In this document: in pieces, positions 1 through 8,469 of the stretch | Position numbering within the stretch: the first letter of the stretch is position 1 | Layout: each line of letters opens with the position of its first letter | Assembly: GCF_000968685.2 (NCBI RefSeq) | Contig: NZ_LAKD02000083.1 | Span: 1 to 64,000 of the forward strand | From: Streptomyces antioxidans | GTDB lineage: Bacteria > Actinomycetota > Actinomycetes > Streptomycetales > Streptomycetaceae | Direction: 5' to 3' | Length of the DNA: 64,000 nucleotides | Made by a program: the position numbers and the translations under genes | Notes under the pieces: model-generated | Database searches by the model: none | What the model was told of the DNA's origin: nothing | The model's input: the letters and a program-made list of their open reading frames with translations, nothing else

Positions 1-1206
1 GGGGCGGGCAGGCCCTGGTCGTTCAGCCCCCGGGCGGCGTCCGGGGGACGCCTCGCCTCGGGCAGCTGCCAGGCGCCACAGTGAGGTCACCTCTGCCGCG
101 CGGGCCGAGTGGAGGGGGGTGGTGGGGTCGAAGGCGCGGGGGTGGGCGGGGCGGATGTCCAGTCGGTCCAGGACCGTCAGACCCGCCGTGGCGAAGGCGG
201 CCAGCAGTTCGGCGCGTGGCCGTAGCCCCAGGTGTTCGGCGAGGTCGGAGAGGATCAGCCAGCCCTCCCCGCCGGGGGTCAGATGTCCGGCCAGCCCGTT
301 CAGGAAGCCGTGGAGCATACGGCTGGACGGGTCGTAGACGGCGTATTCGAGCGGTGAGGAGGGCCGGGCCGGGACCCAGGGCGGGTTGCAGACCACCAGG
401 GGGGCGCGGCCCGGTGGGAAGAGGTCGGCCTGGACCACCTCGACCCGCCCGGCCAGGCCCAGCCGCGCCACGTTCTCCCGGGCGCACACCAGCGCCCGCG
501 CGTCCTGGTCGGTGGCCACCACCCGCTCGATACCGCGCCGGGCGAGTACGGCGGCAAGGACGCCGCTTCCGGTGCCGATGTCGAAGGCCAGCTCGATCTC
601 GTGCGACGGCAGCGCGGCCCCGGCCACCAGGTCGACGTACTCGCCGCGCACCGGCGAGAAGACCCCGTAGTGCGGATGGACGCGGTCCCCGCCCAGCGCC
701 CGCACCTTGACGCCCTTCTCCCGCCACTCATGCGCGCCGATCAGCCCGAGTAACTCGCGGAGCGAGACCACCGAGGGGCCGCGTGCCGGACCGTACGCCT
801 CGGCGCACGCCTGCCGTACGTCCGGCGCCCGGTGCAGCGGAACGCCGAAGTCCGCGTCCAGCGGCACCAGCAGCATCCCCAGCAGCCGGGCCCGCCGGGA
901 CTGGACCTGGCGGTGCCGGTGGAACGCCTCGGCCGGGGACGCCGCCGGTGGCCGCCGTTCCTTCGCCCGGCGCGGACCCCGGTCGATCCGGCGCGTCAGC
1001 GCCGTCAGCAGCTGACGGGCGCCCTGGTAGTCGCCGCGCCACAGCAGCGCGGTGCCCTCGCAGACGAGGCGGTGGGCGGTGTCGGCCGGCGTCCGGTCGT
1101 CCGCGATCCCGACCCGCCGGGGCGGCGGTGCACCGCTCTCGGAGCGCCACTGGGCGGTACGGGTACGGCCGTCCTCGGTCCACTCGATGACCTGCTGGGT
1201 ACTCAG
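1..1206 (-). CDS. Class I SAM methyltransferase with NPPW motif, 3' end beyond the window edge
   Basis: Predicted S-adenosylmethionine-dependent methyltransferase of the 'MTS' (HemK/RsmC-like) group; substrate unknown. About 200 residues in, FDIGTGSGVLA is SAM motif I, followed by ATDQDARAL (motif II region). VVCNPPWVP near residue 272 is the catalytic (N/D)PP(Y/W) motif of enzymes that methylate amide or exocyclic nitrogens. The first ~140 residues form a separate helical domain. The frame is open to base 1, so the C-terminus is not visible. No ATG, GTG or TTG lies in frame between the conserved start of the protein and base 1374. A CTG at 1206-1204 preceded by AAAGGG with 7-nt spacing is the best start, giving LSTQQVIEW. 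Family assignment is firm; the start is inferred. Confidence 0.8.
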   Translation of the reverse strand, partial: MSTQQVIEWTEDGRTRTAQWRSESGAPPPRRVGIADDRTPADTAHRLVCEGTALLWRGDYQGARQLLTALTRRIDRGPRRAKERRPPAASPAEAFHRHRQVQSRRARLLGMLLVPLDADFGVPLHRAPDVRQACAEAYGPARGPSVVSLRELLGLIGAHEWREKGVKVRALGGDRVHPHYGVFSPVRGEYVDLVAGAALPSHEIELAFDIGTGSGVLAAVLARRGIERVVATDQDARALVCARENVARLGLAGRVEVVQADLFPPGRAPLVVCNPPWVPARPSSPLEYAVYDPSSRMLHGFLNGLAGHLTPGGEGWLILSDLAEHLGLRPRAELLAAFATAGLTVLDRLDIRPAHPRAFDPTTPLHSARAAEVTSLWRLAAARGEASPGRRPGAERPGPARP

Positions 1207-1241
1207 GGGTGCGCCCTTTGCTCTTGTTGTGCCGTTCCGAC

Positions 1242-1270
1242 CGCCGTACGGACGCGGCGTCCGTACGGCG
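1242..1270. repeat. Perfect 14-bp inverted repeat upstream of the methyltransferase gene
   Basis: CGCCGTACGGACGC and its exact reverse complement are separated by one base, about 36 bp upstream of the proposed CTG start. It could be an operator or a 5'-leader hairpin. No T-run follows on either strand, so a terminator is less likely. The rest of 1207-1467 shows no gene. Confidence 0.6.
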
Positions 1271-1467
1271 TCCGTGTGCTGTACGGCCCGTGCGTGTGCG
1301 CCGATCCTTCCGGTACCGGGCCCTCCGCGCGAGCTGATTTCCGGTCGGGGTGACGCCGCGTCAACTACCGGACGGAGAGGGGCGCCCACCAGAGCGGGCG
1401 CCCCGTGACCGCTTGACGCACCGTGACCGCTTGACCCGCCTGACGTCACCCATGGCCGCTCCCGGCC

Positions 1468-2418
1468 TCAGCCCCGCGCGGCGTCCCGCAGCGCCAGCCG
1501 CCAGTCCTGGCCGACCAGGGGCGACCCGTAGCCCCCGTGCCGCTTCTCGGCGACCAGCTCGAACCCGGCCCGCTCATAGATCCGGCGGGCGGAGGTCAGG
1601 ACGTCATTGGTCCACAGCACCAGCTCGCGGTAGCCCGCCGCGCGCGCGAAGTCGACGCACGTGTCCACCAGCCGCTCGCCGATCCGCCGCCCCCGCGCCT
1701 CCGGCTCCACGAGCAGCAGCCGCAGCCGTGCCGTATCGGGCCGCTCGTCGCGCACGCACAGCACCGACCCGACGGGGCGGCCGTCGAGCTCCGCGATCCA
1801 CGCCCGCTCGCGGGTCGGGTCATGACCCGCGCCGAACTCCCCGACGATCCGCGCCACCAGGGCCTCGAACTCGGCGTTCCACCCGAACTCCCGGGCGTAC
1901 ACGGCGCCGTGGCGCTGCACGATCCAGCCCAGGTCCCCCGGCCGCAATCCGCGCAGCCGCACCTTGGGCTCCGCCGGGCCGGTGAACACGCCCCGCGCGG
2001 TCGCCAGCGCCTCCCGCAGCCGCCCCAGCTCGTTCCTGGGGACCTTGGCCAGCAGCCCGGTCACCGCCTCCCGCGAGCGCCGGTCCAGGTCCTCCGCCGC
2101 CGCCCGGCCCTCCGTGGTCAGCAGCACCTCCTGGAAGCGGGCGTCGCGGTGGTGGCGCTCGCGCGTCACCAGCCCCCGCTCCTCGAACCGGCTCAGCGTC
2201 CGGCTCAGATGCGCGGCGGTGACCCCCAGGTGCTCCCGGAGCGCCGAGACATGGGTGCGCTCGCGCCGGGCCAGCTCGTAGAGGACGCGGGCCTCGCCCA
2301 GCGTGTACGGGGTATTGAGCTGCCCGGGGTAGTCGAGGACGCCGATCAGCCGGGTGTACATCCGGTTGAAGTCGCGGACCTCGTCCACGGCCAGCCCAAG
2401 ATCGTCGCGCGGCTCCAT
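1468..2418 (-). CDS. MarR-type winged-helix / GNAT N-acetyltransferase fusion
   Basis: Two-domain protein of 316 residues. Residues ~1-140 are a MarR-like winged helix: LGEARVLYELARRE, then the recognition region AAHLSRTLSRFEERGLVTRE. Residues ~155-312 are a GNAT acetyltransferase with the acetyl-CoA loop VEPEARGRRIGERLVDTCVD and the C-terminal YERAGFELVAEKRH. Proteins of this architecture are thought to sense or modify a small molecule while regulating DNA; the acetyl acceptor is unknown. An ATG at 2433 lies 5 codons upstream, but GGAGGG sits 7 nt before the ATG at 2418, which decides the start. The gene stands alone, with a promoter/IR region at 2464-2493. Confidence 0.85.
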   Translation of the reverse strand: MEPRDDLGLAVDEVRDFNRMYTRLIGVLDYPGQLNTPYTLGEARVLYELARRERTHVSALREHLGVTAAHLSRTLSRFEERGLVTRERHHRDARFQEVLLTTEGRAAAEDLDRRSREAVTGLLAKVPRNELGRLREALATARGVFTGPAEPKVRLRGLRPGDLGWIVQRHGAVYAREFGWNAEFEALVARIVGEFGAGHDPTRERAWIAELDGRPVGSVLCVRDERPDTARLRLLLVEPEARGRRIGERLVDTCVDFARAAGYRELVLWTNDVLTSARRIYERAGFELVAEKRHGGYGSPLVGQDWRLALRDAARG

Positions 2419-2463
2419 CCGGCATCCCTCCATGACCCTGCGTCCCTGCGGTCGGGACGAATC

Positions 2464-2493
2464 GCTTGACCCTATAGTTGCGCTCGATCAAGC
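2464..2493. promoter_or_regulatory. GCTTGA...TCAAGC inverted repeat in front of the HTH/GNAT gene
   Basis: GCTTGA and TCAAGC flank an 18-bp centre that includes CTATAG (read leftward, a -10-like hexamer). It lies 46 bp upstream of the start of the MarR-type gene, where an autoregulatory operator is usual. Operator function is inferred from position and symmetry only. Confidence 0.35.
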
Positions 2494-2512
2494 ATTTGGA
2501 AAGGGGGAGCCC

Positions 2513-3313
2513 TCACCACCGCTGCGCAGCGTCGTCGGTCTCCCCGTCGGGTTGGCGAACGCGTGGGAGCGGCCCGCCGGTGTTCCGGCCGCCCCGCCGG
2601 GGATCTTCACCGCCGCGGCCGGGTGCCGTCGACCGGGTGCCGTCGGCCGGGGCGGCCGTACGAGGGGGCCCGCTCGGCGCGGACAGGGCTCCGCGCCGGT
2701 CGGCGGCCGGCAGCCACCAGCCCTCCCGCGGCGGTACCAGCCAGCCGTGTGCGGTGGCGATGTCATGGATGGTGGTGATGGCGTGGCGAAGCGTGACGGA
2801 CTTGCTCCCGGCCCGCCAGAACACCGAGAACGGGTAGAGGGGCACGGGACCGACCACGGGTCTGACCACCACGCCGTCCGGCACCGACGCCTCCAGCGGC
2901 CCGAACGAGGGCGCCCGGTAGGCCAGTACGGCCGCGTTGGCCGCGCCCCGTCCGTGGCCGTGCAGGCGCCGCCCGACGCGCAGGCCGAACGCGGCGGCGA
3001 GCTCCTCGTTCCAGTCCAGCCATTCGGCCGCCTCCTGCGCGGTGTGCAGAAGGAGCGGGTGCGCGGCGAGCTCCGCCATCGGCACCCGCGCCCGGTGGGC
3101 CAGTTCGTGCCCGGCGGGGAGAACGACCCCCATCGGCTCCAGGCGCACCAGCTGGTACCGCAGCGACCTGGGCAGCGGCTCCCCCGCACCGCTGATCCGG
3201 CCGAACGCGAGATCCACCACCCCCTCGACCAGGGCCGAGACCGTTCCCGCGAACCCCTGTCCCTGGATGACCTCCAATGTCACATCGGTCAGCCGCGGCA
3301 CGACACCGCACAA
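2513..3313 (-). pseudogene. LysR-family regulator remnant: ligand-binding domain without HTH
   Basis: The reading frame matches the effector-binding half of a LysR regulator: VTLEVIQGQGFAGTVSALVEG, then VDLAFGRI, LEPMGVVLPAGHELA, and a C-terminal ITTIHDIATAHGWLVPP. The N-terminal winged helix and linker (normally about 90-110 residues) are absent. Upstream the strand runs straight into the oppositely oriented ferredoxin gene, with no room for them. The tail after GWLVPP is a ~65-residue Pro/Gly/Arg-rich stretch with no family resemblance, suggesting loss of the original stop. This is best read as a truncated regulator left by a rearrangement at about 3300. It might still be translated from an internal start, but it could not bind DNA. 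Confidence 0.65.
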
Positions 3314-3324
3314 GGAGCGTCACC

Positions 3325-3519
3325 ATGACACTGCACGTGGACCGCGAAGCCTGCCAGGTCACCGGAGTGTGCACCGGGCTCGCGCCCGAAGTCCTGGAGC
3401 TCGACGAGCGGGGCGAACTGGTCGTACTCGACCGGACACCGCCGCCCGACCTGCTGGACGATGTGCGCCAGGCGGTGCGCAGCTGCCCGGTGCGGGCCCC
3501 GTGGATCACGGAGGACTGA
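3325..3519 (+). CDS. Small 3Fe-4S ferredoxin (P450-type electron donor)
   Basis: 64-residue ferredoxin with Cys10-x5-Cys16 and Cys54-Pro, the three-cysteine pattern of the single 3Fe-4S ferredoxins that feed electrons to actinobacterial cytochrome P450s. The middle position of the usual fourth ligand is not Cys. The N-terminus MTLHVDREAC and the acidic stretch VLELDERGELVVLD are typical of the family. AAGGAG lies 7-8 nt before the ATG. No P450 gene is present nearby, so it is an orphan here. It begins 12 bp from the truncated LysR frame, suggesting it was brought in, or left behind, by a rearrangement. Confidence 0.85.
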   Translation: MTLHVDREACQVTGVCTGLAPEVLELDERGELVVLDRTPPPDLLDDVRQAVRSCPVRAPWITED

Positions 3520-3622
3520 GCGGGGACGCCGCTGCGTCATCGCATGCCGACGGGCCGGGGCCGCCGACACCCCACCGCCCGTAGCGCATGTCGCGCCCCG
3601 AGGCGCGGGGGACACCCACTCC

Positions 3623-3705
3623 ACGCTCACGCCGGAACACCACCGCACGCTCATGCCGGAACACCCACCGAACGCTCACGCCGGAACGCCCGCCCAACGC
3701 TCACG
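3623..3705. repeat. Tandem 24-25 bp repeat (3.4 copies) before the VOC gene
   Basis: ACGCTCACGCCGGAACACC recurs at 3623, 3647 and 3672 with one or two substitutions, then as a partial copy ACGCTCACG at 3697 that runs into the GAGGAGAG ribosome-binding site of the next gene. The region 3520-3720 otherwise holds no gene. Confidence 0.8.
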
Positions 3706-3720
3706 AGGAGAGACGGACCA

Positions 3721-4262
3721 TGCTCGGCATCACCCACCGTTCCACCAAGCCACCGCTGCTGATGACCCGCTTCCTGTCACACGGCACCCTGGAGTGCCGG
3801 GACATCGCCGCGACCCGGCGCTTCTACGAGGAGGTGCTCGGCCTCGAGGTGGCGCAGCAGGCACCCACGGCGCTGTTCGTACGGCTGGGCGGCAACCACT
3901 GCTACGCGGTCGTCGAGACCCCCGGCTCCGGCCAGGACATGCCGCTGATGAACCACAACGGGCTCGACCTGGCGAGCCAGGAGGAGGTCCGGGAGGCGTA
4001 CGAGACGCTTCAGCGGGTCAAGGACGAGTACGCGATCAGGAAGCTGACCAAGCCCGTCCGCCAGCACGGCACCTACTCCTTCTACCTCCAGGACCTGGAC
4101 GGCAACTGGTGGGAGATCTGCCATCTGCCGAAGGGCGGCTACGCGTTCCGCTTCGAGCACCCCGAGGTGGACCTCACCGGCCGGGAGGATCTGTCCCCGC
4201 GGGAGATCCGCTCCCGGTACCAGCGGCCGCTTGACCACCTGCCGCCCGAGGCCGCGCGGTAG
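3721..4262 (+). CDS. VOC superfamily (glyoxalase/extradiol dioxygenase-like) protein
   Basis: 180-residue protein with a single vicinal-oxygen-chelate module pair. FLSHGTLECRDIAATRRFYEEVLGLEV is split here as FLSHGTLECRDIAATRRF and YEEVLGLEV, and carries the first metal His. DLDGNWWEICH near residue 135 supplies the conserved Glu. Family members are metal-dependent dioxygenases, glyoxalases or resistance proteins; the substrate cannot be read from sequence. GAGGAGAG 6-7 nt upstream sets the ATG. It may form a short unit with the upstream ferredoxin, but about 200 bp including tandem repeats lie between them. It converges on the LacI gene 32 bp downstream. Confidence 0.8.
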
Positions 4263-4294
4263 GGGGCGTCGGCCGCGCGGCGGTCCGGCGGGGC

Positions 4295-5344
4295 TCAGCC
4301 GCGCGGCGGCGCCGTGGAGGCACGGGCCATCAGCTCGGCCCGGACCATCGCCACCCCGCCCGGCGGCTGCGGCTCCCGGCCCAGGGCCAGCCGCCCGGCC
4401 CGCGCGCCCGCCTCGTGCAGTGGCAGCCGCATCGTGGTGAGCGCCGGGACCGCGTCCGCGCTGAACGGGAGGTCGTCGAAACCCGCCACCGAGACGTCCG
4501 CGGGGATCCGCAGCCCCTGGTCGCGCAGGGCCGCGCAGACGCCGAGCGCGATGGTGTCGTTGGCGGCGACTATGGCGGTCAGAGTCCGGTCGCGGCGCAG
4601 GAGTTCGAGGGTGGCGTCATAGCCGGAGGCGCGGTCGTACAGCCCGTGGACGGTCAGCCGCTCCGCGTCCTGCTCCACCCCGGTGGCGGTCAGCGCCGCC
4701 CGGTGGCCCTCCAGCCGGTGGCGGGTCGTGGTGCGCTCGGCGGGGCCCGCCACATAGCCGATCCGGCGGTGGCCGAGGGTCAGCAGGTGTTCGGTGAGCC
4801 GCCGGGCGCCGCCGCGGTTGTCGAAGGTGAGGGTGGTGGCGTCCTCGATCGGCGGGCGCCCGCACAGCACCACCCGGGTGCCCGACGCGGCCAGCCGGGA
4901 CGCCTTGGCGGCCACGGCGGCGGCGTGGTCGGGGTGTTCGACCGCGCCGCCGGTGAGCACGAGGGCCGCCGCCCGCTGCCGCTGCAGCAGGGTGAGGTAG
5001 TTGAGCTCGCGCTCCGGCGAGCCACCGGTGTTGCAGATGACCGCGAGCTTTTCGCCGCCACGGCCCGACTCCCCGGCCGGGGTGACCATTTCGGCCTGCA
5101 CGGCGCCCGCGATGATCCCGAAGAACGGGTCCGCGATGTCGTTGACGAGCACCCCGACCAGATCGGACGTGGCGGCGGCGAGAGCGCTTGCCGGGCCGTT
5201 GACCACGTACTCCAGCTCGTCGACCGCACGCAGCACCCGGGTCCGGGTCGACTCCGCGACCGGGTAGTTGCCGCTCAGGACGCGCGACACGGTGGCCGCC
5301 GAGACCCGAGCCCGTGCCGCCACATCGGCCAGGGTCACTGCCAT
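4295..5344 (-). CDS. LacI-family repressor of the adjacent sugar locus
   Basis: 349 residues. The N-terminal HTH TLADVAARARVSAATVSRVL with hinge region is followed by a type-I periplasmic-binding-like effector domain (GVLVNDIADPFFGIIAGAVQ; GHRRIGYVAGP; IVAANDTIALGVCAAL; VSVAGFDDLPFS). It is transcribed divergently from the Gfo/Idh-DUF6807-ABC operon and is the obvious local regulator. An AAGCGCTT palindrome, the classical LacI/GalR core, sits 31 bp before the first gene of that operon, and a second copy precedes the downstream Gfo/Idh gene at 12281. Inducer unknown; probably the transported sugar or a keto-derivative. Confidence 0.9.
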   Translation of the reverse strand: MAVTLADVAARARVSAATVSRVLSGNYPVAESTRTRVLRAVDELEYVVNGPASALAAATSDLVGVLVNDIADPFFGIIAGAVQAEMVTPAGESGRGGEKLAVICNTGGSPERELNYLTLLQRQRAAALVLTGGAVEHPDHAAAVAAKASRLAASGTRVVLCGRPPIEDATTLTFDNRGGARRLTEHLLTLGHRRIGYVAGPAERTTTRHRLEGHRAALTATGVEQDAERLTVHGLYDRASGYDATLELLRRDRTLTAIVAANDTIALGVCAALRDQGLRIPADVSVAGFDDLPFSADAVPALTTMRLPLHEAGARAGRLALGREPQPPGGVAMVRAELMARASTAPPRG

Positions 5345-5480
5345 ATTTCCTCCGTTGGGTGGTCACCTTCTGGTACACCGTGTGCGCTGATTGGCGCGTC
5401 CATGTTCTCACTCCGTAAGCGGCGCGATTCTGCACTCCAGGGTCTTGTCCTGTCATCCGGACCGTGCCTAGGGTCCTCTC

Positions 5481-5496
5481 CAGCAAGCGCTTACCT
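5481..5496. promoter_or_regulatory. LacI-type operator (AAGCGCTT core), site 1
   Basis: CAGCAAGCGCTTACCT with the perfect palindrome AAGCGCTT at 5485-5492 lies between the repressor gene and the first catabolic gene, 31 bp before its ATG. The 10-mer AAGCGCTTAC is repeated exactly at 12281. The match to LacI-family operators is established for the family; assignment to the 4295-5344 repressor is inference. Confidence 0.65.
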
Positions 5497-5523
5497 CAGG
5501 CGACGGCGAGGAGACCTCAGCCC

Positions 5524-6681
5524 ATGGCCGCAGCAGCCACCGCCCGTATCCGTGCCGCAGTGATCGGCACCGGAGGAATCGTCAGCGGCAGTCATCTGAC
5601 CGCACTGCGTGATCACGCCGACCGCGTGGACCTCGTCGCCGCCGTCGACGTGGCCGCGGACCGGCTCGACGCCTTCCGCGCCGCGGCGGCCGAGGGCGGC
5701 ACCTTCGACGTCACCGGCTACTCCGATGTGGCCGCCATGCTGGAGGCCGAGCGCCCCAGCCTGGTCCTCATCGGCACCCCGCCCTCCCTGCACCGCGAGC
5801 AGACGGTGGCCGCCCTCGAGGCCGGTGCCTGGGTGCTGTGCGAGAAGCCGCTGTGCCTCACGCTCGCCGAGTACGACGAGATAGCCGAAGCCGAGAAGAA
5901 CGCGGGCGGCCCGTACGCCTCGGTGGTCTTCCAGCACCGCTACGGCTCGGGCGCCGTGCACGCCCGCGAGCTGCTGGCCGAGGGCGCGCTTGGCCGTCCG
6001 CTGGTGGCCCACTGCCAGACCACCTGGCACCGCGACACCGCCTACTACGCGGTGCCGTGGCGCGGCCGCTGGGAGACCGAGGGCGGCGGCCCCTCCATGG
6101 GCCACGGCATCCACCAGATGGATCTGCTGCTCCACCTGCTCGGCGACTGGACCGAGGTCCGCGGCATGGCCGGACGGCTGGTCCACGCCGTGGAGAGCGA
6201 GGACGTCTCCACCGCGCTGGTGCGGTTCGAGAACGGCGCCATGGCCACCGTCGTCAACAGCGTGCTCTCGCCCGACGAGGTCAGCCGGATCCGCATCGAC
6301 TGCGCGGACGCCACCGTCGAGCTGACCCACCTCTACGGCCACCGCAACGACGACTGGGTCTACACCCCCGCCCCGCACGTCCGCGACGAGCCCGCCCGGC
6401 AGCGCCGCTGGCGCACCCCGGCCGCCGATCTGCCCAGCTCCCACGGGGCCCAGCTGACCGGGCTGCTGGACGCGATGCGCGACGGCGTACGGCCGCCCGG
6501 CAGCGGGCGGGACGCCCGGCGCACCCTCGAGTTCATCGCCGCGCTCTACAAGGCGGCCTTCACCGGGCGGCCCGTGCGCGCGGGCGAGATCGGGCCCGGG
6601 GACCCGTACTACGACGCCATGCACGGCGACCACCCCGCCTGGGCGCCGAAGGCAGCGACCGCCACCACGAAGGAGAGCTGA
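5524..6681 (+). CDS. Gfo/Idh/MocA-family NAD(P)-dependent oxidoreductase
   Basis: 385-residue dehydrogenase. The Rossmann motif AAVIGTGGIVSGSHL is at the N-terminus, the family signature VLCEKPL (catalytic Lys) near residue 108, and the C-terminal GFO_IDH_MocA_C domain carries GHGIHQMDLLLHLLGDW. Such enzymes oxidise a sugar or polyol hydroxyl, often C3 of a glucoside or C2 of an inositol, to the ketone. GGCGAGGAG 9-10 nt upstream decides the ATG at 5524 over an in-frame ATG 60 bp earlier that lies upstream of the operator. First gene of a unit that runs to about 12.18 kb with short gaps; the next gene begins 7 bp later. Confidence 0.9.
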   Translation: MAAAATARIRAAVIGTGGIVSGSHLTALRDHADRVDLVAAVDVAADRLDAFRAAAAEGGTFDVTGYSDVAAMLEAERPSLVLIGTPPSLHREQTVAALEAGAWVLCEKPLCLTLAEYDEIAEAEKNAGGPYASVVFQHRYGSGAVHARELLAEGALGRPLVAHCQTTWHRDTAYYAVPWRGRWETEGGGPSMGHGIHQMDLLLHLLGDWTEVRGMAGRLVHAVESEDVSTALVRFENGAMATVVNSVLSPDEVSRIRIDCADATVELTHLYGHRNDDWVYTPAPHVRDEPARQRRWRTPAADLPSSHGAQLTGLLDAMRDGVRPPGSGRDARRTLEFIAALYKAAFTGRPVRAGEIGPGDPYYDAMHGDHPAWAPKAATATTKES

Positions 6682-6688
6682 GGCCGCC

Positions 6689-7654
6689 ATGACCCAGCGC
6701 ATCACCGTCACCCACACCCACGGCGAACAGATCTCGGTGGCCGCCGCCGGCGTCGAGCTGATGGCCTACGTCTACCGGCCCGACCCGGACGCCTTCGAGG
6801 CCCGCAAGCCCTACGCCCACCCGCTGCGCACCCTCGCCGGGAACCCGGTCTCCGGCTACCGGCCGAACGACCACCGCTGGCACAAGGGCCTCCAGATGAC
6901 CTCCAGCCATCTGTCCGGCCAGAACTTCTGGGGCGGCAACTGCTACCTCGGCCCCGAGAAGGGCTACCAGCGGGTGGACGAGCTGGTCGGCTCGATGCGC
7001 CACGACGGCTTCGAGGAGTTCACCGTCACCGACGACCGGCTGCGCTTCGTGGAGACCCTGACCTGGGTGGCCAATCCTTCCGTACAGCACAGCGGCGGCC
7101 GGGAGTGGGCGCGGGAGCTGCGCACCATCGAACTCCACTCGGTGGAGCCCGAGGAGGGCACCTGGGCCCTGGACTGGTCCATCCACCTCACCAACATCCG
7201 CGGCGAGGCCCTGCACTTTGGCTCCCCGACCACCGCGGGCCGGGAGATGGCCGGGTACACCGGGCTCAACTGGCGCGGCCCGCGCGACTTCACCGGCGGC
7301 GACGTCATCGGCCCGGACGGGCGCGGCGGCGACGGCGAGAAGGGCGCCTCGGACCTGATGGGCGCCCCCGCCGCCGATGTCCCCTGGGTCGCCTTCACCG
7401 GTGAGCACGACGGCGTGGACGGGCACTCCACGCTGCTGTTCGCCCACGCCCCGGAGAACGCCGGCGCCATCCACGCCTCCCACTGGTTCGTGCGCTCCGA
7501 GCCGATCCCGTCGGTGGCCCCCTCCTGGGCGTTCTTCGAGGAGTTCGAGCTCCCGCCGGGGGAGTCCTTCGGCTACCGCTACCGGGTGGTGGTCGCGGAC
7601 GGCCCCTGGGACCGGGCGCGGGCCGAGAACTACCTCAAGAACCACGGGTGGTGA
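6689..7654 (+). CDS. DUF6807 / PmoA-like protein
   Basis: 321 residues, all-beta-looking, without signal peptide. GYRPNDHRWHKGLQM (His-rich) is the family hallmark, followed by FWGGNCYLGP and a C-terminal region with HASHWFVRSEPIPSVAPSWA. This family is annotated DUF6807 or 'PmoA-like' and recurs in actinobacterial sugar loci next to Gfo/Idh dehydrogenases; no reaction is established to my knowledge. The conserved His cluster (HRWHKG) suggests metal or sugar binding. It lies between the dehydrogenase and a cupin, with 7-15 bp gaps, so it should act on the same substrate. Hypothesis: an aldose/keto-glycoside mutarotase or lyase step. Confidence 0.75.
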   Translation: MTQRITVTHTHGEQISVAAAGVELMAYVYRPDPDAFEARKPYAHPLRTLAGNPVSGYRPNDHRWHKGLQMTSSHLSGQNFWGGNCYLGPEKGYQRVDELVGSMRHDGFEEFTVTDDRLRFVETLTWVANPSVQHSGGREWARELRTIELHSVEPEEGTWALDWSIHLTNIRGEALHFGSPTTAGREMAGYTGLNWRGPRDFTGGDVIGPDGRGGDGEKGASDLMGAPAADVPWVAFTGEHDGVDGHSTLLFAHAPENAGAIHASHWFVRSEPIPSVAPSWAFFEEFELPPGESFGYRYRVVVADGPWDRARAENYLKNHGW

Positions 7655-7668
7655 GGGACGTGACCGCC

Positions 7669-8409
7669 ATGTCCGCCCCGCTGCCCGGCGGTGTGGGCCT
7701 CTCCCACATCAGCGCGTACGAGTGGGAGGCCGCCGACGGGGTGTGCGGCGGCAGCCCCCACCTCCACCTCGCCTGCACCGAGGCGTACGTGGTCACCGCC
7801 GGACGCGGCGCCGTGCAGACCCTGACCCTCGCGGACGGCTTCACCGAGACCCCGCTGGAGCCGGGCTCGGTGGTGTGGTTCACCCCCGGCACCATCCACC
7901 GCATGGTGCAGGGCGGCGGCCTCAAGGTGACCGTGCTGATGCAGAACAGCGGGCTGCCGGAGGCCGGGGACGCCGTCTTCACCTTCCCGCCCGAGGTGCT
8001 GGCCGACCCCGGGCGCTACGCGGCCGCCGCCGCGCTCCCCGCCAAGGAGGGGCCGGAGGCCGATACGGCCGCCCGGCGCCGCCGTGACCTCGCGGTCGAG
8101 GGCTATCTGACGCTGCGGGCCGCCGCCGAGAAGGGCGATGACGCACCGTTGCGCGCCTTCCACGAGGCGGCGGCGCGGATCGTGGCGCCCAAGGTGAAGG
8201 AGTGGGAGCCGCGCTGGCGGGACGGGGCGCTCGCCGCCGCGCGGCGCACCGGCGAGCAGCTGACCGCGCTCGCCGCGGGCGACCCCGCGCACCTCGCCGA
8301 GGCGCGGGTCACCGCGACCGGGCCCAGCCGCCGGGGCGGCTACGGCATGTGCGGCCGCCGGGACGAGTACGAGTTGCCCGGCGTCACGCTCCCGTACTAC
8401 GGCGAATAG
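7669..8409 (+). CDS. Cupin-domain protein of the sugar locus
   Basis: 246-residue protein with an N-terminal cupin barrel. GGSPHLHLACTEAYVVTAG provides the metal ligands His-x-His and Glu, and PGTIHRMV the last His. The C-terminal half is helical and Arg/Ala-rich (AARRRRDLAVEGYLTLRAAAEKG). A bound metal and an isomerase or epimerase role are plausible; no specific reaction can be assigned. GAGGGA 10 nt upstream supports the ATG at 7669. GTG codons at 7648, 7651 and 7660 are in frame, and the GTG at 7651 overlaps the previous stop, so a coupled start there cannot be excluded. It is followed by a 60-bp gap before the transporter genes. Confidence 0.75.
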   Translation: MSAPLPGGVGLSHISAYEWEAADGVCGGSPHLHLACTEAYVVTAGRGAVQTLTLADGFTETPLEPGSVVWFTPGTIHRMVQGGGLKVTVLMQNSGLPEAGDAVFTFPPEVLADPGRYAAAAALPAKEGPEADTAARRRRDLAVEGYLTLRAAAEKGDDAPLRAFHEAAARIVAPKVKEWEPRWRDGALAAARRTGEQLTALAAGDPAHLAEARVTATGPSRRGGYGMCGRRDEYELPGVTLPYYGE

Positions 8410-8469
8410 CCGCCGTAGACACTCCACGCACCCCCACATGGAAAGATCAGAAGGGAGGTCGGCTCCGGT

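Noticed and set aside
1..727. Two or three shorter minus-strand frames in the first 1.2 kb taken as separate genes
   Set aside because: They are out-of-phase shadows of one continuous methyltransferase frame carrying GTGSG and NPPW motifs.
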